36,304 nucleotides of DNA, taken from a bacterium. GTDB lineage: Bacteria > Patescibacteriota > UBA1384 > XYA2-FULL-43-10 > JAKAMI01. Below, in pieces: positions 16,061 to 23,493 of this stretch (position 1 is the stretch's first letter; each line of letters starts with the position of its first letter). The stretch covers positions 1-36,304 of the forward strand of contig JAKAMI010000009.1 in assembly GCA_021812945.1 (NCBI GenBank), in the 5' to 3' direction. Below the pieces are notes generated by a model that searched no databases, had not been told where the DNA came from, and saw nothing but the letters and a program-made list of their open reading frames with translations. The position numbers were made by a program, and so were the translations under genes.

Positions 16061-16825
16061 TCATTGCGGACGTTCTTGGAAATTTCGGGAAGAGATGGCA
16101 TTTTTGGTTTCCAAAACGCTACTGCTACCGCCGCCAAGTAGTCCCTCGGCCTTTACTTTAAGATCCGTCTCTAAAAACGGGTGCTGCGGGTTGACAACCG
16201 GCCGGCCCAAAATGGCCAGATAATTTGTGCCGTTAAAACTCAGGCTATCTATCACGGAACCCGTGTTTTTCAGCAAGTATTTATCCGACATCGATTCGGG
16301 AATAATTTTGTTAACTCCGCAATCAGAGGTGTCGCTCTTTAGCATCTTGCAGGGGGATCCGGCGATGGTCCGGCCGTAAAGTTTCTTTGTAGCGGTCTCG
16401 AAATAATAAATAATGTAATCTTCGCCTATAGAGTTGTCTTTGGCGCCGATTACCAGATTTCCTCCGCCGGATGGATCGAAACTAGACTGAATGGCTGGCG
16501 TGCCGGAAGAAGATTGATAGCTAAAAATAGCGAACCCTTTGACCTGATAGATGTCTGACGAGGCGGAAGACCCGCCGGATAAACCCCCGGCCATAGCCTC
16601 GATCTTGTACCAGCCGGTGGCGCTTTTTAAGTCGTTAAAAATATTGTTATTGATCTGTTGTGAAAACTCCACGTTATTGATACTGGCTTTGGTGGAAACC
16701 TGCATGTTGCTGGAAGAGCCAAAAATACCGGCGGTGACCACCACTGTAACCGCAAAGATCGAGACTGCGATAAGCATCTCGATAAGGGTAAAAGCTGGTT
16801 TGTTGATAATTATTCGTTGGTTCAT
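16061..16825 (-). CDS. type IV prepilin-like protein (PilW/PulJ-like)
   Basis: Minor pilin or pseudopilin of 254 residues. The N-terminus KPAFTLIEMLIAVSIFAVTVV carries a class III signal peptide: cleavage is expected before Phe, with Glu at +5 and a hydrophobic helix. The residue at -1 is Ala rather than Gly. The long C-terminal part is Ser/Gly-rich, as in PilW-type minor pilins, and has two Cys (SPCKMLKSDTSDCG). AAGG lies just before the ATG. It is the last gene of the pilus locus. Confidence 0.85.
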   Translation of the reverse strand: MNQRIIINKPAFTLIEMLIAVSIFAVTVVVTAGIFGSSSNMQVSTKASINNVEFSQQINNNIFNDLKSATGWYKIEAMAGGLSGGSSASSDIYQVKGFAIFSYQSSSGTPAIQSSFDPSGGGNLVIGAKDNSIGEDYIIYYFETATKKLYGRTIAGSPCKMLKSDTSDCGVNKIIPESMSDKYLLKNTGSVIDSLSFNGTNYLAILGRPVVNPQHPFLETDLKVKAEGLLGGGSSSVLETKNAISSRNFQERPQ

Positions 16826-16870
16826 GACCTTATTTGTGTGTCATTCCCGCGCAGGATGACGAGTTGTTTA

Positions 16871-16954
16871 TGTCATCCTGAGTGAGTCATCGAACGAAGG
16901 ATCCTGGTGTCCGCCGCAAAGTTCAGGATTCTTCGCTTATGGCTCAGAATGACA
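16871..16954. repeat. GTCATCCTGAG palindromic repeat
   Basis: Reference copy of the family: GTCATCCTGAGTGAGTCATC..., GAAGGATCCTG, GCCGCAAA, TTCAGGATTCTTCGC, closing GGCTCAGAATGAC. The two ends are imperfect inverted repeats. It fills the gap between two prepilin genes. Confidence 0.85.
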
Positions 16955-16964
16955 TAGTCCTAAC

Positions 16965-17576
16965 TTAAAACTTTGGCAGCCAATCTGATAAATATGTGTT
17001 TAGAACCACTTCTTGCGGGCCAAAAGAATCCCAGATTACTCTTGATTCAATCTGATAAATCTTGGGGATCATCCCGTTAGCTGGATGATTAAGCGCCTGA
17101 TCAGTGGAGCCGGTAACTTCAAAAGGAGTAATATTACTTGGCGGTATTTCTTTAACGCTAACCGACCCTTCGTAATTGGCGTATGAATTATCCCCGAAAA
17201 GCAGCGGCTGCGGTTGAACCTGGCCGACGGGAGCGGTAAAAAGATAAAAACCGGTAGACGAAGAGGCTATATAATACCTGCCGCCGTCTTGCACCGCCAC
17301 CGGTTCGGTCTTTCGCGGGCCAACCCAAGCGCTCCAGCCTTTGCCGTCGGCGTTCGAGGCATCCAAAAAAATATTGTCTCTGATGTTTCTGACCTTCTCC
17401 AGCTGGCTTTGGGCGATGCTTGTCGCCTGGGCCATTTGGGCTTTCCTGACGATATTTCGGAGAGAAGCTGAACCCAAAGCGACCGACCCCAAAAGTACCA
17501 GCATCAGCACCGTGATGGCCACAAGGGTTTCAATAATACTAAAAGCCGGTTCTGTCCGTAGCGATTGATTTTTCAT
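16965..17576 (-). CDS. type IV prepilin-like protein (PilV/GspI-like)
   Basis: 203 residues with the leader TEPAFSIIETLVAITVLMLV, a prepilin cleavage site (Ala at -1, Phe +1, Glu +5) and hydrophobic helix, then RKAQMAQATSIAQSQLEKVRNIRDN, typical of GspI/PilV minor pilins, where this helix packs into the pilus tip complex. It ends in a W-rich tail (VIWDSFGPQEV...DWLPKF). Its first 38 bases overlap the end of the preceding prepilin gene, implying coupled translation. Confidence 0.86.
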   Translation of the reverse strand: MKNQSLRTEPAFSIIETLVAITVLMLVLLGSVALGSASLRNIVRKAQMAQATSIAQSQLEKVRNIRDNIFLDASNADGKGWSAWVGPRKTEPVAVQDGGRYYIASSSTGFYLFTAPVGQVQPQPLLFGDNSYANYEGSVSVKEIPPSNITPFEVTGSTDQALNHPANGMIPKIYQIESRVIWDSFGPQEVVLNTYLSDWLPKF

Positions 17577-18048
17577 TGATCGTAATATTTATCTGTTCAC
17601 CTGATTGATTTTTGAGTTCAATCGCAATCGGAGCCTCGGCATTTAGAGTCCCTTTTGGAGCCAAATATATAATATTCAGGTCTCCAGTAATGCTTATCCC
17701 GTTTGTGGGAGTGTGAATTTCCAGCTTGTTACTGAGGCCGGGTATCGGGGTACAACTTTTTTGAAGATCAATCATCCGGTACTCTGACAACAATGTACCC
17801 TCCGGATCGGTCTTTAGGACAATCTGATTGCAGCTGTTCGGATTGTAGTTTGAACTGTCGGTGTAGACCCGGCTCGAGGCTTCATTCCGAGCCGACTCAA
17901 TGAACGATCTGACCGAATCGGCCAGCAGGATCAGGTTGTTGCGGCGTTCGTAAGTTTGGTACTGCGATACAGAAATACCTAGCATTACCAGCAAAATGCT
18001 CATAGCGATCAAAAGCTCAATGAGGGTAAAAGCCTGCTTTTTTTTCAT
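17539..18048 (-). CDS. type IV prepilin-like protein (GspH/FimT-like)
   Basis: 169 residues. [24 protein letters not shown] is a class III signal (Ala at -1). The part that follows (LADSVRSFIESARNEASSRVYTD) resembles the GspH/FimT minor pilin layout, in which a long helix precedes a beta domain. It has two Cys (NSCNQI, KSCTPI). It starts three bases after the previous gene's stop and overlaps the next gene, so it sits in the minor-pilin operon. Confidence 0.86.
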   Translation of the reverse strand: MKKKQAFTLIELLIAMSILLVMLGISVSQYQTYERRNNLILLADSVRSFIESARNEASSRVYTDSSNYNPNSCNQIVLKTDPEGTLLSEYRMIDLQKSCTPIPGLSNKLEIHTPTNGISITGDLNIIYLAPKGTLNAEAPIAIELKNQSGEQINITINEKSIATDRTGF

Positions 18049-18051
18049 AAA

Positions 18052-18597
18052 CTACCAGTTTTTGGTCGTCTCCGAGTTGCTAGATACTTGATAATCGGCG
18101 CATCCTCCGTTTGCCGGATCATAGTATTCTGCCGCAAACTCCTGGCAATTACCGGAATTTGGCAAATACTCGACGTTATTGGCGATAAGTTTGTAATCCA
18201 AAAAATCGGGAGAAGTTTTATAAATATACCCTTTCAAGGTATCAGGCACCGGATCGAGCGGGACATTTGCGATATAGCCCTGAGTCAGGAGCTCCTTTAT
18301 CGTTCCATCGGCCGCGGCACCGCTAATCCCGGAACAACCGAATTGGTCCTGGTCAATTTTGGCCGAAGGACGGCCGGATAAATCCTCCGAACCTTGCGCT
18401 TTGCATGGCTTCGGATATTTGCCTTTTTGCGCTTTATAACTCTCCAGGGCAACGGAGATCGCTTTGATATCGGATTTTCTTTTGGCGTCGCGAGACTTGG
18501 CCTGGGCGCCGATCACGTTGTAAATAATTATAGTCGTCAAAATAGAAATGATTGCAATGACGATAATCAGCTCGATCAAAGTAAACGCTTTTTTCAT
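18052..18597 (-). CDS. type IV major-pilin-like protein (GspG/PilA-like)
   Basis: 181 residues from the ATG at 18597, chosen because GGAGGG precedes it and the leader is then simply [26 protein letters not shown] is the prepilin helix, followed by GAQAKSRDAKRKSDIKAISVALESYKAQKGKYP, the pattern of major pilins and GspG-type pseudopilins. Four Cys are present (PCKAQ, FGCSG, NCQEF, GGCAD), probably two disulphides near the C-terminus. It lies directly after pilD. Confidence 0.88.
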   Translation of the reverse strand: MKKAFTLIELIIVIAIISILTTIIIYNVIGAQAKSRDAKRKSDIKAISVALESYKAQKGKYPKPCKAQGSEDLSGRPSAKIDQDQFGCSGISGAAADGTIKELLTQGYIANVPLDPVPDTLKGYIYKTSPDFLDYKLIANNVEYLPNSGNCQEFAAEYYDPANGGCADYQVSSNSETTKNW

Positions 18598-18703
18598 ATT
18601 CCCTCCACTGAGTTGATATTGACGACAACGCACAGAAAAGGCGCAAAATAATCAATCCAAAGATGCGATAAATACCTCCGTGGGAGACATTCGACCCAAT
18701 AAA

Positions 18704-19462
18704 CTAAAGGATGAATCTCCCCAAATACCAGTCGATGATCCGCTGGCCCCAAAGCATCGAGGCGACCAGTCCGAAAAGCAGAAAAGGCGTAAACGGCAGT
18801 CGGTCTTTGCCAGATTTCCGTTTCATGGCAATCAAAACCGTGCCGACAACCGCACCGCTGATAAATGAGGCGAAGACTGAAAATATGGCTGCAGGAAAAG
18901 ACAAAAACAAGCCTATGGCCAGCGCTATCTTGATATCGCCGTCTCCCATCCACTTGCCCCTCGAAATAAAAACTAAAAGCGCGATGACGCCGCCGGAGAC
19001 CAGTCCGCCCAAAATAACAGAGCCTATTTTGTCATAGTTTAGTAAAATCATACCGATCAACGCCATTCCGAACAGAAGCCACGACAAAACTTCCGGAACC
19101 ATCAGTTCCCGAAGGTCAAAGACAACAATCACCAAAAGCAAAGACAGGGTAAATGCCGACAAAACGGACATCCAGCTTAGTCCGTATACATAATAAGAAA
19201 GCGCGAATAGAAGCGCTGTTAGCCCCTCGACGATCGGATATTGGATGGAGATCTTTTCCCGGCAAGCTCGACATCGACCACCTAAAATAATGAAGCTGAT
19301 GACGGGGACTAGATCGTATGCTTTGATTTGAGTCTGGCACTTTTGGCACTTTGAGGATCCAAAAACCAGACTTTCAGCCTCCCTCAACCTAAAAATAACC
19401 ACATTTAGAAAACTTCCCACAAGCAGACCGGCGATGATGTAGATAATGTAATAGTAGAGCAT
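18704..19462 (-). CDS. pilD: prepilin peptidase / N-methyltransferase
   Basis: Integral membrane aspartic protease (A24 family) that removes prepilin leaders on the cytoplasmic side and methylates the new N-terminus. The 252 residues start with GLLVGSFLNVVIFRL, have the cytoplasmic zinc loop CQKC (39-42) and CRAC (64-67) linked to the methylase part, and have the two catalytic Asp at 116 (VFDLRELMVP) and 176 (GDGDIKIA). Several further helices follow. No ribosome site is obvious. It must process the six prepilins here, most of which have Ala at -1. Confidence 0.95.
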   Translation of the reverse strand: MLYYYIIYIIAGLLVGSFLNVVIFRLREAESLVFGSSKCQKCQTQIKAYDLVPVISFIILGGRCRACREKISIQYPIVEGLTALLFALSYYVYGLSWMSVLSAFTLSLLLVIVVFDLRELMVPEVLSWLLFGMALIGMILLNYDKIGSVILGGLVSGGVIALLVFISRGKWMGDGDIKIALAIGLFLSFPAAIFSVFASFISGAVVGTVLIAMKRKSGKDRLPFTPFLLFGLVASMLWGQRIIDWYLGRFIL

Positions 19463-19512
19463 CGTGAATACTAATTACGAAAACGAATTGCAATATATTG
19501 CACATATTATTA

Positions 19513-19613
19513 TCATTTCGACATCCTTAAACTCGTCGCAGGACGAGAAATCTCATGATCTAATATTAAATCCTGCAGGGGATTTCTCACTCAATGACTA
19601 ATTCGAAATGACA
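19513..19613. repeat. GAGAAATCTC family palindrome
   Basis: CATTTCGACATCC...GACGAGAAATCTCATGATC is mirrored by CCTGCAGGGGATTTCTCACTC...AATTCGAAATGACAG. It is a longer, more complete copy of the element at 8001-8090. Confidence 0.8.
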
Positions 19614-19641
19614 GCGATTGGTTACGAAACAGGTAGGAAAT

Positions 19642-19798
19642 CAAACAAGACACAGACAAATTCCAAATCTCAAGCCGCAACAACCAAACGGTTCCGTTTG
19701 AATTTTGAATATTGATTATTGGAATTTTTTTGTATCTTGTTTCTTGGTTATTGGAATTTGATTTTTGGTTCTCATAGTCCCGATAGAACCATCGGGAC
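19642..19798. repeat. AT-rich inverted repeats and a GTCCCGAT hairpin
   Basis: CAAATTCCAA (19657-19666) matches TTGGAATTTG (19751-19760), and an AAACAAGACACAG arm is echoed by TGTATCTTGTTT. GTCCCGAT (19777-19784) pairs with ATCGGGAC (19791-19798) shortly past the pilin stop at 19813 and may act as its transcript end. No gene was seen in 19463-19812. Confidence 0.65.
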
Positions 19799-19812
19799 AT
19801 ATTAGAATCAAA

Positions 19813-20319
19813 CTAATCGTTGCCGACAACTAAGACCTTGCTGGAACTGGTCCCGCGGGCGGCATTGAAAGGATTAATCCTCCAGGTTGGGTCGGGAGTT
19901 CCCGTCGGAGCCGAGTTAATCACTCCGGAATCGTTGTCATTCTGGTTTTCAATAGCTGCAGCCAAGCCGTAATCGGTACCGTTTGAGGCATATTGGTATG
20001 CGCTCGAAGCTATTGTGCCCGTCGGACGACTGCCCGGATCGTTTGGTATAGATTTCATGTAAGCCATAGAGCCGTTGAACAAGCTGCCAACTGTGGCATC
20101 GACTGCCGCAATTGCCGCGGTCGGGTTGTAGCCGTTTGGTTTCTGGTCGGCATAGTAAAGCTCGAGTGCAGCTTTAATGTTTCTAAGATCGCTCTTTCTC
20201 TGAGCATCGCGAGCCTTGCTTCTGGCGCCGCTTAGGGCAACCAAAACCATGGCGGCCAAGATACCGATGATGGCGATAACCACCAGCAGTTCGATTAAAG
20301 TGAAGCCTCTCCTTTTCAT
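19813..20319 (-). CDS. type IV pilin-like protein (major pilin candidate)
   Basis: 168 residues from the ATG at 20319, which has a strong AGGAGG five bases upstream; the longer frame to 20364 overlaps the upstream gene. [28 protein letters not shown] is a textbook prepilin leader and the only one here with Gly at -1. It is followed by [29 protein letters not shown], close to the major pilins of other candidate-phylum bacteria. No Cys. The C-terminus ends [15 protein letters not shown]. The strong ribosome site suggests high expression. Confidence 0.9.
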   Translation of the reverse strand: MKRRGFTLIELLVVIAIIGILAAMVLVALSGARSKARDAQRKSDLRNIKAALELYYADQKPNGYNPTAAIAAVDATVGSLFNGSMAYMKSIPNDPGSRPTGTIASSAYQYASNGTDYGLAAAIENQNDNDSGVINSAPTGTPDPTWRINPFNAARGTSSSKVLVVGND

Positions 20320-20351
20320 TTTCCTCCTAATGAATAAATATATTAAATGAT

Positions 20352-20798
20352 TTAAGGCTGACAATTATCGTTATTTTTTACGTTGCCATTCTCGTACATA
20401 CAGGCTGTTGTGTAATTATTTTTTGGAGTGTAGATAAAGGCTTGGTAAATCCCATTGGTCGGTTGCACAACGACATAAAATGAGCTAGTCCATCCGCTTG
20501 GCTGAGTCGGTACATTACTCCCAATCACTTTTTTAAACTTATCCACTCCGGCATTACCCTGCGCGCTCATAAAAGCTGATATAGTCATCCCGCCTTGAGC
20601 AAAATCTCCATAAACCGCACCGTCTGCAACCGTGACCATCAACGCGTCGTCGATGGTCTTGACATCCGACTTGGCTTTGACGTAATTGGCCTTGTCGCGG
20701 GCGTTAATCAGATTCATGATAATAATGATTGCCAAAATGGCGATAATGGCTATCACTATTAGTAGCTCTATGAGCGTAAAAGCTTTCCGCTTTTTCAT
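20352..20798 (-). CDS. type IV pilin-like protein
   Basis: 148 residues: [29 protein letters not shown], then [23 protein letters not shown], a prepilin helix with Ala at -1. Two Cys near the C-terminus (TTACMYENG and NDNCQP) can form the D-region disulphide of type IV pilins. An AGGAGG site lies just before the ATG, and a promoter is visible at 20828-20856. It is the first pilin of the locus and ends 32 bases before the next pilin start. Confidence 0.9.
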   Translation of the reverse strand: MKKRKAFTLIELLIVIAIIAILAIIIIMNLINARDKANYVKAKSDVKTIDDALMVTVADGAVYGDFAQGGMTISAFMSAQGNAGVDKFKKVIGSNVPTQPSGWTSSFYVVVQPTNGIYQAFIYTPKNNYTTACMYENGNVKNNDNCQP

Positions 20799-20827
20799 CT
20801 TTCCTCCTTAAAGATATGCTTTATTTA

Positions 20828-20856
20828 ATTATATATAGGGTCGATTTAAAATACAA
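20828..20856 (-). promoter_or_regulatory. sigma70-type promoter of the first pilin
   Basis: On the minus strand: -35 TTGTAT, exactly 17 bases, -10 TATAAT (full consensus). Transcription would start near 20821, just before the AGGAGG of the pilin at 20798. Confidence 0.55.
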
Positions 20857-20880
20857 TAGTGTCTATGAATTAGTCCAAAC

Positions 20881-20970
20881 AATGACGGTCTTTATGGGGT
20901 GTGCAAAGACTGTCATCCTGAATCGCGACCGATCTTATCCTGATCTGCGGGATTGATCCGTGGCGGTCAC
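20881..20970. repeat. AATGACGGTCTTT hairpin plus GTGGCGGTCAC unit
   Basis: AATGACGGTCTTT (20881-20893) pairs with AAAGACTGTCAT (20905-20916), one wobble. After it comes a segment ending GTGGCGGTCAC (20960-20970), the inverse of the start of the element at 22185. It fills the gap after pilC. Confidence 0.75.
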
Positions 20971-20976
20971 AGTAGA

Positions 20977-22170
20977 TTACTGTATTTGGGCAATCTTGTA
21001 GATCGGGGTAATGACGGAAATGACAATAAATGCGACGCCAATACCTAAAAGAATCATAACCACCGGTTCGATCAGCGAAGCCAGACCTTTGATTTTCTCG
21101 TCAGTCTCCTCTTCGTAAAACTTCCCCAGTTTATCCATAACCCCCTCCAACTGGCCGGTTTGTTCGCCGACACCGATCATTTGCGAAACCAAAACCGGAA
21201 AGTTGGGATTTTTGGAAAGCTGGGAACTTAGAGGCAGACCACGCTCTACTTGAGCCGTGGCCATTCGTAAACCTTCGTTATATACTTGATTATCCATTAC
21301 TGTAGAGATTATTTTTATCGATTCCAAGATAGGCACGCCGGATTTGTTCATCATAGCCAGTGTCTGAGAGAAACGAGCCATATAGACGCCCTCAACGACC
21401 TTGCTGAAGACCGGAATCTTGAGTTTGAGCTCGTCGAAGAAGTAGCGGCCGTAATCCGAGATTAGAAAAGCTCGAACCGCCAGAACCAGAAATACCAAAA
21501 CAATAAAGTAAAAATACCAATAGCTGACTACCGAATCGGAAAAACCGATCAGGGCTTGCGTTGACCACGGCAGATCAACCTTGGCCGAGGCAAAAATCGC
21601 TTTAAATTTCGGAATGACAAAAATCATCATAAATATCCCGATTCCCAGCATAGCCAGGATCACGATCGCCGGATAGATCATGGCATTTCTAACTTTGCTG
21701 GAAAGCATATTGTCCCGCTCCAGCTGTTTGGCCAGTTGGTTTAGAACCTCGTCCAGCTGGCCGGTTTGTTCGCCGGAACGAATAACCGAGATCATGACTT
21801 GAGAAAAGTGATTCGGATATTTTGACATAGCCACCGAGAGCTGCAAGCCTTGCTCCAAATCATCTATAAGGTGGTAATAAACCGATTTGGCAAATTCGTT
21901 TTGTGTCTGAGTGGCGATAACCGCAATAGCTTTCGGCGCCGCTATGCCGGCGCTGACCATAGTTGAAAGCTGTCGGGTGAAAATCATCTTCTCGCGAAGT
22001 GGAAATCGATTGAAAAATGAGTTGATGCGGATAGAGTGCGCCGGTTCAATATCAACCATTATCATGCTGTTCTTTTGCAGGATTGCTTCAGCTTCAACCT
22101 CGTCGGAAGCCACGAGGCTGCCGGTGACCATATCTCCGGATGTATTTTTGGCTCGATAAAGATACTTCAT
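20977..22170 (-). CDS. pilC: type IV pilus inner-membrane platform protein
   Basis: Polytopic platform protein (PilC/GspF) that links the assembly ATPases to the pilin being inserted. 397 residues from the ATG at 22170; the frame upstream runs through a repeat element and is not counted. Two GspF domains are visible: the first at about 50-175 (FTRQLSTMVSAGIAAPKAI...LSKYPNHF type), the second at about 255-380 (FSQTLAMMNKSGVPILESIKI). Hydrophobic helices lie between and after them (AMIYPAIVILAMLGIGIFMMIF, and a C-terminal VVMILLGIGVAFIVISV). Normal family length. It lies between pilT and the pilins. Confidence 0.95.
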   Translation of the reverse strand: MKYLYRAKNTSGDMVTGSLVASDEVEAEAILQKNSMIMVDIEPAHSIRINSFFNRFPLREKMIFTRQLSTMVSAGIAAPKAIAVIATQTQNEFAKSVYYHLIDDLEQGLQLSVAMSKYPNHFSQVMISVIRSGEQTGQLDEVLNQLAKQLERDNMLSSKVRNAMIYPAIVILAMLGIGIFMMIFVIPKFKAIFASAKVDLPWSTQALIGFSDSVVSYWYFYFIVLVFLVLAVRAFLISDYGRYFFDELKLKIPVFSKVVEGVYMARFSQTLAMMNKSGVPILESIKIISTVMDNQVYNEGLRMATAQVERGLPLSSQLSKNPNFPVLVSQMIGVGEQTGQLEGVMDKLGKFYEEETDEKIKGLASLIEPVVMILLGIGVAFIVISVITPIYKIAQIQ

Positions 22171-22184
22171 CTTACAGTTGTTGG

Positions 22185-22264
22185 GTGACCGCCACAGATC
22201 AACTCCACAGATAAGGACAGGATCCATCAGCGGCAGATCAGTGGAATTGATCAGTGGAGGTCAC
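22185..22264. repeat. 80-bp inverted-repeat element between pilT and pilC
   Basis: GTGACCGCCAC (22185-22195) is mirrored by GTGGAGGTCAC (22254-22264), 10 of 11 positions. Inside are two GATCAGTGGAATT-type copies. Related pieces lie at 20960-20970 and 31994-32031. Confidence 0.75.
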
Positions 22265-22277
22265 GGCACGTTATTAT

Positions 22278-23345
22278 TTAATACACCATCATTTTGAAAC
22301 TCTTTGGGTCGATGGCCCAACTCATGGCGTCATCAACCGAAACTTCGCCCTTGCTGACCAGTTCCGCCAAAACTTTGTCCAGACTAATCATCCCTGACGA
22401 AGAAGAGGTTTGGATCACGTTTGGTATTTGATGAATCTTGCCTTCCCGGATTAGATTGCGAATGGCCGAATCCACCACCATAATTTCTGTCGCCAGGACT
22501 CGACCGCCGCTAACCTTTGGTAGCAGACGCTGAGAGACTACCCCCAATAGCACATTGGCCAGCTGCGATCTGACTTGGTCCTGCTGGTGCGAAGGGAACA
22601 TACTGATAATACGATCCGCAGTTTGGGCGGAGGAATTGGTATGAAGAGTAGTCAGGACCAGATGGCCGGTTTCGGCCAGATTTAAAGCCGCCTCCACCGT
22701 CTCTAAGTCCCGCATTTCACCCACCAAAATAACGTCCGGGTCCTCTCGAAGCGCCGAGCGCAATGCCTTGCCGAAAGAATTGGTATCTATGCCGATCTCT
22801 CTTTGCGAGATTATGCTTTTATTATGTTCAAAGACGTATTCTATGGGGTCCTCAATGGTAATAATGTGCTCGCGTCGATTTTTGTTGATGCTGTCCACCA
22901 TCGCTGCCAAGGTGGTCGATTTACCGTGCCCCGCAGGACCGGTGACTATGACAAAGCCTTGGCTGGACTGAACAAATCGCTCTATAATAGCCGGCAGGCC
23001 AAGTTCCTCGAAGGTCCTGACTTTGTTCGGAATCAAACGGAAAGAAGCAGCCAATTCCCCTTTCTGGTAATATAGATTTGCACGAAAGCGACATTCGCCG
23101 TGGCCGAAAGAGAAATCAACTTCCTTGAGCTCCTTCAGTTCGGCGGCGCCGTCTTCACTAAAAAAACCGTCTAGGGCAGCCCTCATCGAGGCAGTGTCAA
23201 ACGGAGCGATATCCTTGATCTCAACCAACTTATCATCGACCCTCAGGATAGGAGCACTATCGACTATCAAATGAAGATCGGTGGCATTTTTCTTTATGGC
23301 AAAATCTAAGAGTGCGCCGATCTTCTGATTTTCTTTAAAATACAC
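22278..23345 (-). CDS. pilT: type IV pilus retraction ATPase
   Basis: Hexameric cytoplasmic ATPase that drives pilus retraction (twitching, DNA uptake). 355 residues with an N-terminal PAS-like part (LLDFAIKKNATDLHLI), Walker A GPAGHGKST (136-144), the Asp-box region with IEDPIEY, Walker B VILVGEMRD (205-213), the His box TGHLVLTTLHTN (226-237), and a close match to the PilT C-terminal AIRNLI motif (AIRNLIREGKIHQI). Walker A has Ala and His where GPTGSGKST is usual; both are loop positions. The start is GTG at 23345 with AAGGAGGG just upstream. A strong promoter lies at 23432-23460. Confidence 0.96.
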   Translation of the reverse strand: MYFKENQKIGALLDFAIKKNATDLHLIVDSAPILRVDDKLVEIKDIAPFDTASMRAALDGFFSEDGAAELKELKEVDFSFGHGECRFRANLYYQKGELAASFRLIPNKVRTFEELGLPAIIERFVQSSQGFVIVTGPAGHGKSTTLAAMVDSINKNRREHIITIEDPIEYVFEHNKSIISQREIGIDTNSFGKALRSALREDPDVILVGEMRDLETVEAALNLAETGHLVLTTLHTNSSAQTADRIISMFPSHQQDQVRSQLANVLLGVVSQRLLPKVSGGRVLATEIMVVDSAIRNLIREGKIHQIPNVIQTSSSSGMISLDKVLAELVSKGEVSVDDAMSWAIDPKSFKMMVY

Positions 23346-23431
23346 GATTCCCTCCTTGGCGACTGTAAGGTTGCCGTTCGACTTGCGAAATTACAAAATA
23401 TACAAAAGTACAAAAAGGATTCGACAATCTC

Positions 23432-23460
23432 ATTATATAACCGTGCTAACCTAACGTCAA
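23432..23460 (-). promoter_or_regulatory. strong sigma70-type promoter of pilT
   Basis: On the minus strand: -35 TTGACG (5 of 6), exactly 17 bases, -10 TATAAT (6 of 6). The start would be near 23425, giving a leader of about 80 bases before the GTG. It can drive pilT and pilC apart from pilB. Confidence 0.8.
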
Positions 23461-23493
23461 CTTTCATAAATGATTCGTGATGACAGTCTTTGA

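Noticed and set aside
22171-22227. N-terminal extension of PilC
   Set aside because: It is encoded by the 22185-22264 repeat; PilC homology starts at MKYLYRAKN.
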